Shown: positions 46,640-58,184 of the stretch, piece by piece | Layout: each line of letters starts with the position of its first letter | How positions within the stretch are numbered: the stretch's first letter is position 1 | Source: Nicotiana tabacum | Taxonomy: Eukaryota > Streptophyta > Magnoliopsida > Solanales > Solanaceae | DNA: 64,000 nucleotides | Direction: 5' to 3' | Assembly (NCBI RefSeq): GCF_000715075.1 | Contig: NC_134095.1 | Location: 49,900,806-49,964,805, forward strand | Program-made: the position numbers and the translations under genes | The notes under the pieces: model-generated | What the model saw: only the letters and a program-made list of their open reading frames with translations | The model's database searches: none | What the model was told of the DNA's origin: nothing

Positions 46640-48722
46640 ACCAACTGGGGGGAAAGTTCAGTTTAGGGTTCAAAACCCTAATGCTGATCAAAGGAAAAAT
46701 TCAGTTTAGGGTTTAAAACCTTAATGCTGACTAGAGGAAAAATTCAATTTAGGGTTTAAAACCCTAATGCTGACTAAAGGAAAAATTCAGTTTAGGGTTT
46801 AAAACCCTAATGCTGATTAAAGGAAAAAGTTCAGTTTAGGGTTTAAAACCCTAATGCTGACTGAAAGGAAAAGTTCAGCTTAGGTTTTAAAACCCTAAGG
46901 CTGGTTAAAGGAAAAAGTTCAGTTCAGGGTTTAAAACCCTGATGCTGATCAAAGGAAAAAGTTCAGTTCAGGGTTTAAAACCCTAATGCTGACGGAAAGG
47001 AAAAATTCAGTTTAGGGTTTAAAACCCTAAGGCTGATTAAAGGAAAAAGTTCAGTTCAGGGTTTAAAACCCTGATGCTGATCAAAGGAAAAAGTTCAGTT
47101 CAGGGTTTAAAACCCTGATGCTGATCAAAGGAAAAAGTTCAGTTCAGGGTTTAAAACCCTAATGCTGACTGAAAGGAAAAATTCAGTTTAGGGTTTAAAA
47201 CCCTAAGGCTGATTAAAGGAAAAAGTTCAGTTCGGGGTTTAAAACCCTGATGCTGATCAAAGGAAAAAGTTCAGTTCAGAGTTTAAAACCCTAATGCTGA
47301 CTGCATGGAAAAGCTCAGTTTAGGGTTTAAAACCCTAATGCTGGCTGAATGGAAAAAGGTTCAGTTTAGGGTTTAAAACCCTAATGCTGGCTGGATGGAA
47401 AATTCAGTTTAGGGTTTAAAACTCTAATGCTGATTGCATGGAAAAGCTCAGTTTAGGGTTTAAAACCCTAATGCCGGCTGAATGGGAAAAGTTCAGTTTA
47501 GGGTTTAAAACCCTAATGCTGACTAAAGAAAAATTTCAGTTTAGGGTTTAAAACCCTAATGCTGATTGCATGGAAAAGCTCAGTTTAGGGTTTAAAACCC
47601 TAATGCTGGCTGAAGGGAAAAAGTTCAGTTTAGGGTTTAAAACCCTAATGCTGACTAAAAGGAAAATTCAGTTTAGGGTTTAAAACCCTAATGCTGACTA
47701 AAAGGAAAATTCAGTTTAGGGTTTAAAACCCTAATGCTGATTGCATGGAAAAGCTCAGTTTAGAGTTTAAAACCCTAATGCTGGCTGAATGGAAAAAGTT
47801 CAGTTTAGGGTTTAAAACCCTAATGCTGATTGCATGGAAAAGCTCAGTTTAGAGTTTAAAACCCTAATGTTGATTGCATGGAAAAGCTCAGTTTAGAGTT
47901 TAAAACCCTAATGCTGGCTGAATGGAAAAAGTTCAGTTTAGGGTTTAAAACCCTAATGCTGACTAAAGGAAAAATTCAGTTTAGGGTTTAAAACCCTAAT
48001 GCTGATTGCATGGAAAAGCTCAGTTTAGGGTTTAAAACCCTAATGCCGGCTGAATGGGAAAAGTTCAGTTTACGGTTTAAAACCCTAATACTGACTAAAG
48101 AAAAAATTCAGTTTAAGGTTTAAAACCCTAATGCTGATTGCATGGAAAATCTCAGTTTAGGGTTTAAAACCCTAATGCTGGCTGAAGGGAAAAAGTTCAG
48201 TTTAGGGTTTAAAACCCTAATGCTGACTGAAAGGGAAAATTCAGTTTAGGGTATAAAACCCTAATGTTGACTGCATGTAAAAGCTCAGTTTAGGGTTTAA
48301 AACCCTAATGCTGGCTGAATGGAAAAAAGTTCAGTTTACGGTTTAAAACCCTAATGCTGATTGAATGAAAAAGCTCAGTTTAGGGTTTAAAACCCTAATG
48401 CTGGCTGAATGGAAAAAAGTTCAGTTTAGGGTTTAAAACCCTAATGCTGATTGCATGAAAAAGCTCAGTTTAGGGTTTAAAACCCTAATGCTGGCTGAAG
48501 GGAAAAATTTCAGTTTAGGGTTTAAAATCCTAATGCTGACTGAAAAGGAAAATTCAGTTTAGGGTTTAAAACCCTAATGCTGACTGCATGGAAAAACTCA
48601 GTTTAGGGTTTAAAACCCTAATGCTGGCTGAATGGAAAAAAGTTCAGTTTAGGGTTTAAAACCCTAATGCTGACTAAAGGAAAAATTCAGTTTAGGGTTT
48701 AAAACCCTAATGCTGACTGGCT
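46640..48722. repeat. Satellite-like array, ~47 monomers of ~44 bp with telomere-type palindromes
   Basis: I counted about 47 monomers. Nearly all contain TTAGGGTTT-A-AAACCCTAA or a near variant, that is, two opposed telo-box/plant telomere motifs around one base. The linker varies (gctgactaaaggaaaaattc, gctgattgcatggaaaagct, gctggctgaatggaaaaagt, gctgatcaaaggaaaaagtt). Tandem repeats in the 3' UTR of Tat/Ogre elements are known as a source of satellites; the telo-box content is what stands out here. Confidence 0.95.
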
Positions 48723-49139
48723 GGGGACAAAATTCGAGAACAACAACTGACCTCTTTTTTTGAATTTTCTTGTTTTAGTAGAAGATAAAAGGGAGTTTCG
48801 TGGAATCTTACCTTTCGAGTGAATTCCTTATTGCCAAAATATTTCTTGTACCCATGTACCTTCTTCTTTGGGCGACACCTGCTTCTTGCACGATTGTCTT
48901 GGATTACACCTGTTTCAACGTTTCAGACAAAGAACAATTGTTAGTTCGGAAATGATGGTCGGTTTGGTGACCATGATCGTTCCTGGTTGCTTTGTTGCGT
49001 CTTCATTTCTGTTGCGAAGTCCCGCCATTGATTTGATTCATATGCTGAAACCCTTTAGACCGCTCAGGCTTGTATTTCCAGATTCTGTGATGATTTGCCT
49101 CGTAAGGCTCTTTTTTTTTGTGTCCTGTTTTGCTTGGAG

Positions 49140-49460
49140 GTTCTCAACGGGGATTTTATTGGAGGTATTCTGTGGGGATTTGTACAAAGGAAACCCTATG
49201 GGGGAATATTTACAAAGTGGATTCTTTGTGTGGATTTTTGTACAATGGGGCATGCTGGGGATTTGTTTCGAATTGGGCTTTCTAGGCTTGGTTGGGGTAA
49301 GCTTGTTGGGGAATTTTTACAAAGGGACTCACTGGGGATGTGTTGGGGAAATTCCAACGGGGATTTTTTTTTTTAAAATATATATTGGGGAGACTTTGTG
49401 GGGGATTGTACAAAGGGGGACTCTATGGGGATTCGTCCGAAGGCGGACTTGCTGGGGGAA
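49140..49460. repeat. Degenerate G-rich tandem repeat in the 3' UTR
   Basis: Phrases like ggggatttgtacaaagg, ggggaatatttacaaag, ggggatttttgtacaat and gactctatggggattcgtcc recur with a loose 30-40 bp period. It is independent of the telo-box array. Confidence 0.75.
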
Positions 49461-50238
49461 ATTTCTCTTTTTCCTCTTTACTTTGAACGCCATCAAACAT
49501 CATGATTCATCAGGCTTGGACAAACGTACCAACGAAACGAGGTGTTTTCCTTCATGAAACGGAATTCCGTGCAACCAAACCTGCCACCTGTCCTTTCCGG
49601 TACATCTAGAACTTGGGCTTAAACATAAAAGAGATTCGAAGAAAAACGAAGAAAAGATAAAACGAATTTCAGAAAAGGAGTGCCCCCTTCGGGACGAGAA
49701 AGACTTATCTGAGGAAGATAATGCTGGCTTTAAATGACATGACATGCTATTTGGACTGGACGCCGGACTTTCCATGAGTTGGCGTTTCCCTGAACTAGAA
49801 CGGATCTGTGATTCCAAACCTGGTGGAACTTTGTCGAAACCTCCTCGGGTGGAGTCACTCTTTCGGCCAACAGCGCCCTTTGCGGGTTTTCGCGGGCTGA
49901 CCTCTCTCATTTCTCTTCCTGTCATCGCTTGATAGCACTCTTTGTGAGTTTTTGCTAAACAAGCTCTCTCATTTTGGTCTCTCTACTCCCGCCACCTCGC
50001 GGTGCCCGAAGGTTTTCACCGACGAGACTCTCTCATTTTATCTCTCTCAATTCAGAGTGTGCCGGTCTCCATTTGTGATGCTTATTGGTTTCCCACTATC
50101 TTTGGTAATTGATTTGAAGGCTTGTGCTTGGTAAAGGGAGGTAGATGATACTAACTTCTAAACTGCTCGACGTGCCCCGGTTTCAGTTTCAGGGTGAATG
50201 GGATTTTATTGTTGGTGTGACTGAACCTCAGGGAGAGG

Positions 50239-50282
50239 CTGCCTACGTATCCTTTCGGAATCAAGTCAAACGTAGTTCAGGC
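50239..50282 (-). other. Spacer hairpin motif, copy 2
   Basis: On minus: CTACGT, then TTGACTTGAT, inner TCC-GAAA-GGA (GNRA-type loop), then ACGTAG. It starts about 124 nt after the pol stop codon. Confidence 0.75.
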
Positions 50283-50405
50283 CTCTATCAGTTTTTTTTT
50301 TGTAAGCGGCTCAAAGGTTTGTAGAGAGAATTGGGTAGTGTTTGGGGAGTAGTGGGGAATAAAACCTTCGTCATTTCAAATGCGTCAAGACTACTGGAGT
50401 ATAAT

Positions 50406-53400
50406 TCAGACGTAGTATCTCTTGACTGCATCCGCATTTACTGCTGTGTCGGGGTCATTTCCTTCGATATCACCTAAATACAATGCTCCTCTCGGCAATA
50501 TCTTCCTTATGATGTATGGGCCTTTCCAATTTGGAGCAAACTTCCCTTTTGCTTCCTCATGATGCGGCAGAATACGCCTCAGTACCAGCTGACCTATTTC
50601 GAAATTCCTGGGTTGGACTTTCTTGTTGTAAGCAAGGGCCATTCTTCGTTGGTACAACTGTCCGTGACAAACCGCGGCCATTCGCTTTTCATCAATCAAA
50701 ATCAATTGCTCTAATCGAGTCTTGACCCACTCGCTGTCTTCGATTTCTGCTTCGACAATGGTTCGAAGCGAAGGAATTTCTACCTCTGCCGGTATTACAG
50801 CCACGGTCCCATAAACCAAAAGATAAGGAGTCGCTCCTACTGATGTGCGTACCATAGTACGATACCCCAACAATGCAAATGGTAACTGCTCATGCCACTG
50901 TCGGGAACTTTGGATCGTTTTCCTCAAAATCTTCTTGATGTTTTTGTTCGCCGCTTCCACAGCACCATTGGCTTTCGGCCGATAAGGAGTAGAATTCCTA
51001 TGCGTTATCTTGAATTGCTCGCATACATCTCCCATCAAGTGACTATTCAAGTTTGCTGCGTTATCTGTAATGATAGTCGCAGGAATACCGAAACGACAGA
51101 TAAGATTTGAGTGTACAAAATCCACTACAGCTTTTTTAGTGACCGACTTGAGAGTGACAGCCTCTACCCATTTTGTGAAGTAATCGATGGCAACCAGTAT
51201 AAACCTGTGTCCATTCGAAGCCTTTGGTTCGATTGGTCCAATGACGTCCATGCCCCAGGCGACAAATGGCCAAGGTGCAGACATGGGATGCAGCTCCGTG
51301 GGAGGTGCATGAATCAAATCACCGTGTACCTGACACTGATGACACTTCCGAACGAAGCTAAAGCAATCCTTTTCCATGGTCATCCAGTAATAACCTGCTC
51401 GAAGGATTTTCTTCGCTAAGACATACCCGTTCATGTGAGGTCCGCACACACCTGCGTGTACTTCGTGCATGATCTTTCTCGCCTCCTCGATATCGACACA
51501 TCTTAGGAGATTGAGGTCCGGGGTCCTCTTATACAACAATTCACCACTCAGAAATAAACCACTTGCATGTCGCCTAATGGTCCTCTTTTGATCTCCAGTA
51601 GCATGCTCGGGGTATTCTTGCGTTTTCAAGAACCTCTTGATGTCATGGTACCAAGGCTGCGTATTTGATCCCGCCTCGATTACATTGCAGTAACCGTGTC
51701 TTTCCCTGATTTGGATTTCCAAAGGATCGACGTGGGCGTTGCCCGGGTAGGGTAGCATTGAAGCCAGAGTAGCAAGTGCATCTGCCAGTTCATTGTGACA
51801 CCTCGGGATATACCTGAACTCTATTGATGTAAAGTGCTTGCCGAGGTCCTCCACATGCTGTTGGTAAGGGATAAGTTTGACATCCCGAGTTTCCCATTCG
51901 CCTTGGGCTTGCCGGATAATCAGGTCAGAATCTCCCATAATTAGTAAGTCTTCGACATCCTGATCGATTGCCATATGCATGCCCATGATACAGGCTTCAT
52001 ACTCAGCTGTATTATTTGTGCAAAAGAAACGAAGTCTAGCTGTGGCGGGATAATGCTGACCAGAAGGCGAGATCAAAATTGCCCCAATCCCTAAACCCTT
52101 GGCGTTCACGGCTCCATCAAAGAACATCTTCCAGACATGAGCGTCCTCCGAGACCACTTCTACGGTGTTTACTTCTTCATCTGGAAAGTAGGTACTCAAT
52201 GGCTGGTATTCCTCATCGACCGGATTTTCGGCCAAATGATCTGCTAGCGCCTGGGCTTTCATTGCCGTGCGAGTGACATAGACTATGTCGAATTCCGTAA
52301 GCAAGATTTGCCATTTAGCCAGTCTCCCAGTAGGCATTGGTTTCTGAAATATATACTTCAAAGGATCCAACCTGCTTATGAGGAATGTAGTGTGGGCTTG
52401 GAGATAATGTCTCAGCTTTTGAGCAACCCACGTGAGAGCGCAACATGTCCTTTCCAGCAGAGTGTATTTGGCCTCGTAGCCGGTGAATTTCTTACTCAAG
52501 TAGTAGATTGCTTGCTCCTTCTTTCCGGTTACGTCGTGTTGCCCGAGGACGCAACCGAAAGAGTTCTCCAAGACTGTCAGATACAAGAAAAGTGGCCTCC
52601 CTGGTTCTGGAGGGACCAAGACTGGGGGATTCGAAAGGTATTCTTTGACTTTATCAAAGGCTTCTTGACACTTAGTTGTCCATTTAATCGCCGCATCTTT
52701 CCTCAACAGCTTGAATATGGGCTCACACGTGCTTGTCAGCTGGGCAATAAACCGACTGATGTAGTTCAACCTGCCCAACAGACTCATCACATCTTTCTTT
52801 GTTCTCGGGGGAGGCAGATCTCTGATGGATTTTATCTTAGTTGGATCCAGCTCAATACCTCTCCTACTTACGATGAAACCCAAAAGTTTGCCCGACGGAA
52901 CTCCGAAAGCACACTTGGCTGGGTTTAGTTTCAAGTCATACTTCCTTAGTCTCTCGAAGAATTTCCTCAAGTCTTGGATGTGATTATCCTGCGTCCTGGA
53001 CTTGACTATCACGTCGTCCACGTACACCTCTATTTCCTGATGCATCATGTCATGAAAAATGGCAGCCATGGCCCTCATGTAAGTAGCCCCAACATTCTTC
53101 AAACCAAATGGCATGACCCGATAATAGTAGGTGCCCCAAGGCGTGGTGAAGGCAGTTTTCTCGGCATCCTCTTCATCCATCAGTACCTGATGATACCCAG
53201 CGTAACAATCTACGAAAGACTTTATCTCGTGTTTGGCGCAATTATCAACGAGGATGTGGATGTTGGGCAGTAGGAAATTATCTTTGGGACTTGCTCTATT
53301 CAAATCTCGGTAATCTACACATACCCGAGTCTTCCCGTCCTTTTTCGGTACCGGAACCACATTCGCCAACCATGTTGTATATTGGACTACCCGAATCACT

Positions 53401-53859
53401 CCCGTTTTCAGTTGTTTAGTGATCTCCTCTTTAATCTTGTCGCTAACCTCAGTTTTGATCTTTCGTTGCTTTTGTTGAACTGGAGGACAATCAGGATGAA
53501 TTGGCAATTTATGAACCACTAGATCAACACCTAGACCCGGCATGTCATCATATGACCAAGCAAACACGTCTTTAAATTCAAAAAGAAGTTGAATTATCGC
53601 CTCTCGCATTTTCTTGTCCGTGTGAATGCTTATTTTGGTCTCCCGGATTTCTTCAGGAGTTCCTAAATTAACCGGTTCAGTGTCATTCAGATTTGGCTTA
53701 GGTTTATTCTCAAAATATTCCAACTCTCGGTTTATTTCCCTAAAAGCTTCTTCCGCATCATATTCTGGTTCTGGGTTCATTAATTCGCAGTTAAATAGCT
53801 CATTGTGATCTGGGCGTGAAGTCCGCAAGCATGTCATATTTAAAGCCGCATTATTATAA
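50406..53859 (-). CDS. pol: Ogre pol: RT, RNase H, second RNase H, integrase
   Basis: This is an uninterrupted 1143-codon frame (ATG at 53837), extended in frame to a predicted splice acceptor at 53860. RT spans about residues 140-320, with KKDGKTRVCVDYRDLN, RVMPFGLKNVGATY and catalytic VYVDDVIV (YVDD 272-275). The Ty3-type RNase H lies at about 410-540. A second, archaeal-type RNase H, characteristic of the Tat lineage, lies at about 570-700 with acidic residues D574, E612, D636 and D686. The integrase has an HHCC zinc part (H791 to C835) and a D864, D925, E961 triad with 35 residues between the last two. The C-terminal GPYIIRKI region is kept. The frame needs no repair, which is unusual in this window. 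It copies element RNA into DNA and integrates it. An enzyme-active product is inferred from intact motifs only. Confidence 0.95.
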
Positions 53860-54070
53860 CTGAAAAGAAAGATAAAAGGAAAAATAACAAAAATCAGAAC
53901 AAAAGAAAGAATGGGAAAGCAATGATGATTTTTTTTATTTTCTTTGGAAAGTTGGAAGACAACAATGTTTACAACTTAGGAATTCAAAACAACAATTGAA
54001 AGGAAGAAAACATTCAAGTTATGTCCTGGAGATAACTTGTGACACAGGAAAGGTGGCAGGACAGGTCTAC
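53860..54070 (-). other. Intron-like spacer between protease and RT (211 nt)
   Basis: On minus the gag-pro frame reaches a stop inside GGGTAGAC, where GTAGAC could be a donor. The other end is a pyrimidine-rich TTATCTTTCTTTTCAG acceptor. Removing this segment joins gag-pro to pol in the same frame. A spliced intron at this place is an established Ogre feature; the donor choice here is my inference. Confidence 0.72.
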
Positions 54071-57000
54071 CCGGACTTCCGTCTAGTCGGGAATGGCGTG
54101 GCCTCCCAGTTTTGAAGTTTGGCGTTCGGCCCCACGTACATCATCTCAGCATTGCTTGTGCCTTCACCTGGTTGAACCATGTGGACCTCGTAGAGCATCT
54201 CTCTCATCGCCCCACATATCTCCTCGATTTCCTCAGCTGTGAAGACCTCATCATCTTCTTCTTCAGCGTACCTTGGCCTGATGAAAGTTGCATATAAATC
54301 CGGCAATGGTCGAGGTAACTTCCAACCCTCATTTTTCCTTTTCTTTGCCCACTCTTCGTCTGCTGGAGTAGGTTTGAAGCCTAGTCCAAAAGGTTTCTTG
54401 GTGACTGGCAAGGTAATGGGTTCTGTTATTCCCTGAAGGGTTCGTCCAAGCCCTTTCCCTGGCCTAAATCCGTGCCGGATCATCTCTTTGGCCACCATAA
54501 CCGAGGCGTTAGACAAGAAAGGCTGGGGGCAGGGTATTCCCTCTTCGTGCTGCTCTGCCAGTACAATCTCGAAAGCTTGATAGACCGTATGTTCGCTCCC
54601 TTCTCTCGGTTCAAGATATGGGATGGATGGGTCCCGATAGATAGCATGCTCATCTTCTCCATGGACCACGATCTCTCGGTCTTCGTACTCAAACTTCACC
54701 ATCTGGTGAAGAGTGGAAGGCACAGCTCCTGCCGCATGGATCCAAGGTCTGCCGAGGAGGAAATTATAGGATGTGTCCATGTCGAGCACCTAGAAGGTTA
54801 TTTCAAACTCAACTGGTCCTATGACCAACAACAGGTCTATTTCCCCCATGGTATCTCTCTTGATGCCGTCGAAAGCTCTTACGCAGACATTGTTGGGTCA
54901 GATTCTTCCGGTCCCAATTTCCATTCTTTGCAGCGTGGAGAGCGGGCAAATGTCAACACCTGAACCCCCATCCAACATTACCCGCTTGACATAATAGTCT
55001 TTGCATTTAACTGTTAGATGCAAAGCCTTGTTGTGTGCCGCTCCTTCCGGGGGTAAATCATTCTTGCTGAAAGAGATTTGGTTGACGGCGAAGAATCTTT
55101 CTGTCATCCGCTCTAGTTGTTCAACCGAGGTTTCAACTGGCACATATGCTTCATTCAGGGTCTTCAGTAAGATCTTTTGATGCTCGGCCGACCTCATCAA
55201 CAATGATAGCATGGACACTTGCTCGGGGTACTTGCGCAGTTGATCTATCACTTCGTAATCCGGAATTTTCATTTGTTGGAAGAACACTTCCGCTTCTTCA
55301 ATACTTACGGGCTTCTTTGGCGGGAAGCGCCTTAGTGTGGCGTTGTTCAGTTCTTGGGTATTTGAATACCTTCCAATGAAAGTATTTTCTGGAAGTTCTC
55401 CCATGACCTCTTTACCTTTGTACATTACCAAAGTCTTTTGATAATTCCACGGCACTGTAGACGGGTTGGTCATTAGCTTTTGTGGCACGCATTCGATAAC
55501 CACTGGCTCATTCATCCGAGGTGGTTGAATCGTCCCTCGGACCACATAGGCCCCTTTTGGAACGTACATAGGTTTTGCCTTTTTGATCCCAAAGTTCTGC
55601 GTCTTCTCAGCTCGACCTCGTGGTATGTAAAGAACTCCATCCTTTACCGGTACCACTTTCTTCTCCACCTTCTTTTCAGGCTCGCTCTTTATAGCCTTGG
55701 CCTCCTCCCCCTTTTCTGGTTTCTGGTCTGTTTCGGGCCTCTTCCCCGTGTCGACAATGGCAATTATGGCTTTCAGAGCAGGGTCGAACTCTTTGTCTTC
55801 ACAAATCATTCCGATCAGCGACCCAGTATTGTGAACAGGTAATGGATTGTTAGTTACATTCGGGATCTCCTCGTCCCTTAGCACTATTTTCCCTTGTTCT
55901 ATCAAATTTTCGACCACTCTTTTCAACGACCAGCAGTCATTTGTATCATGTCCCTCGGCCCCTGAATGATAGGCGCATCTGTCTCCAGCTTTGTAAGAAG
56001 GTGACGTCGGGTTTTGCTTTGTTTGAGGGATTGGTTGCAAGAAACCCAACTGGACTAGCTTCGGGAACAAAGTAGAGTATTGTTCACCGATGGGCGTGAA
56101 AGTCCGCCTTCGAGGTGGCTCCTGAGGGCGAAAGTTATTCTGCGGGGGTTGTGGGTTATAGTGGTTGCGGTAAGGAGGCTGATTTCTGGGAGGTGGAGCT
56201 GGGCCTCGGTTGGCTTGTTGTGGTGGATGGGCATAAGGCTGGGCATTCATGACCATATAAGGTTGATGAGCATATGCCAAATTTGAGTGGGGGTAGTAGT
56301 GTTGTGGGGTTCTTTCTGGAAAACGGGGCCTGGGATGACGATACTCCCTTGCTTCCGAGGCTGCCATGGTCGTTTCTTCCTTCTTCTTCCCTCTTGTCAT
56401 TCCTCCGGACCCGCTTTGGACGGCTTGGGAGGTCGCCCTTATGGCTGCTTGACTCAGAATCCTACCTATTTTCAGACCATTTTCCACCATCTCTCCAATC
56501 TTGATCGCTTCCGCGAATGGCTTACCCATGGCTGACATCATGTTTTGGAAATAGTCAGACTCTTGAGCCTGGAGAAAGGTAGTGACCATTTCCACTTCAT
56601 CCATGGGAGGCTTCACTCTTGACGCCTGTTCACGCCACTTAATAGCATATTCTCTGAAGCTTTCTGAAGGTTTCTTCTTCAAATTCGATAGAGAATTTCG
56701 GTCTGGCGCAATGTCGATGTTATACTGGAATTGTTTCACAAAATCTCTGGCGAGATCATCCCATATATGCCATCGAGACATTTCCTGGTCCATATACCAT
56801 TCCGAGGCTATCCCTACTAGACTTTCCCCAAAATATGCCATTAACAGTTCTTTTTTTCCGCCGGCTCCCCGCAATTGGTTGCAGTATTTCTTAAGATGTG
56901 CAATGGGGTCACCGTCCCATCGTATTTCTCGAACTTTGGGGTCTTGAAACCCGCTGGCAGATGCACGTGAGGGAACATGCATAGGTCGGCGTAATAGACG

Positions 57001-57812
57001 CTCTTCTGCCCGCTCAATCCTTTCATGTTTTTCAAACTTTGTTCAAGGCTTCTCATTCTCTTGGCAATCTCATTTTGTTCTGCAATTCTGGGGTTCTGAT
57101 CCTGCCCGGGTGCAAGCTCGCACTGAGGCGGTGGAGGATTAGTGCTGGTAGTGAACCTAGTTGGTTCCATTGAGAATGATGGTGCTTGGAATGTAAAAGA
57201 GGATGAGTCAAAGCTTGGCTTATACGTGGCAGGCTGTGTCGTAATCGGGCAAGGCGGTGCAGTAAAGATGTTCATGCTTGCATCGGTGGCTGACATTCGG
57301 GGATGAGGCTCAGAAGGCGATCCAGCAGAGAAGGCTGAGGTGGCTGGGTACCCGAATGGGGTAGCAGGATAATTTATGGGGACATTAGAAGTCCCACTTG
57401 ACCTGGAGAATAATTCAGGGAATCCAGGGACGACACTTGGCGGCTCTTTCCCATTATTCCAGTCGTCCAGCATTTCCAACATGCGGAGCCGTAGGATTCT
57501 ATTTTCCTCCGTAGTCGCGGATTCAGGTGTGAGGACGGCTGAGATCGAGCTCTCCTCGGAAACAGGGATTGTTTGCAATGGAATTTCTGAAGACATTTCC
57601 ACACTTCCTTTTGACCTGGTGAAGTAAGTGTGAGTACTGCTTCTGGTCTTAACAACAGGTAGTTGAACACTTCTTCTTGACCTCGTGAAGTATGAGTGCG
57701 AGGCCAGACTTTCACCAAACCAACCGTCTTTTTCCAAAAACCCTGAATACTCAACGACAAACGCACGGTTAATTTGCAGCAAATAACAGATAGTTAATCT
57801 CACGTTGGGCAT
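54071..57812 (-). pseudogene. gag-pro: Ogre gag-protease with G-patch, one frameshift and two stops
   Basis: The N part (57812-56913) has two YFTRS repeats, a Pro-rich linker and KFEKYDG. A 1-nt loss near 56913 moves the frame, which resumes DGDPIAHLKKYCNQLRGAGG, the gag core (WYMDQEMSRWHIWDDLARDF, ESFREYAIKWREQASRVK). A Pro/Gln-rich part, a Cys/His cluster (CAYHSGAEGHDTNDC) and a basic linker follow. The protease site is VMLDGGSGVDICPLSTL (Asp-Gly-Gly-Ser in place of the usual D-S/T-G). TGA near 54895 (expected CGA) and TAG near 54791 (expected CAG) are single C-to-T changes. A G-patch then follows (GFRPGKGLGRTLQGI, near 54475). Gag forms particles and protease processes them; with three lesions this copy probably cannot supply full-length Gag-Pol. 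Confidence 0.9.
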
Positions 57813-58184
57813 GATGCACCTATACAGTTAAGTGGATTACTACATGTTTGCTACGAGAGCATGCGTCATTCCGGCATTTTTCCTCTTATTAGTTTTTCCC
57901 TTTTCTTATTATTTTCTCTTTTTTTCTTTTATGTTTTTATTTGTGGTAAAAATGCGACCGGATCTGATGAGGATTGCCTACGTATCACGATGCCTACGTG
58001 AATCAGATCATTACGTAGTTCGAAACACAAATGAAAGAAACACACCTTTTATTATCGAAACAGTCTATTACAAAACTACATTTTGCAAAAGAAAGAGCAA
58101 ACTTTTAAAATAAACCTAGACTCATCCTAGACTAAACAAACTGATGGGAAAAACAAGCAACAGATGCTAAGATACAGACTCGAC
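57813..58184 (-). other. Spacer between ORF1 and gag
   Basis: 370 nt, T-rich on plus, non-coding, with motif copy 3. The gag ATG at 57812 is the first in frame; an upstream splice or reinitiation cannot be judged. Confidence 0.7.
57974..58022 (-). other. Spacer hairpin motif, copy 3
   Basis: On minus: CTACGTA, AATGATCTGAT, inner TCACG/CGTGA with a 7-nt loop, then TACGTAG. It starts about 160 nt after the ORF1 stop. Confidence 0.75.

Larger units (their letters stand above)
48723..50405 (-). other. Proximal 3' UTR of the Ogre element
   Basis: 1.7 kb between the array and the pol stop, without a supported ORF. The open frame 48868-49557 (plus) is created by G/T-rich degenerate repeats. Motif copy 2 lies at 50239-50282. 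A transition of tracts (cgggatgag-type, 49690-50070) contains loosely repeated tctctcatttt blocks. Confidence 0.65.

Noticed and set aside
46640..48722. CRISPR-like or true interstitial telomere array
   Set aside because: The unit is ~44 bp with variable linkers and no unique spacers, so it is not CRISPR. The TTTAGGG core is single and palindromic per unit, not head-to-tail, so it is not a fused telomere.
48868..49557. 229-codon plus-strand ORF
   Set aside because: Hydrophobic, low-complexity translation of G/T-rich repeats, antisense within the Ogre 3' UTR; no family resemblance.
52308..52928. 206-codon plus-strand ORF
   Set aside because: Shadow frame antisense to the intact pol.
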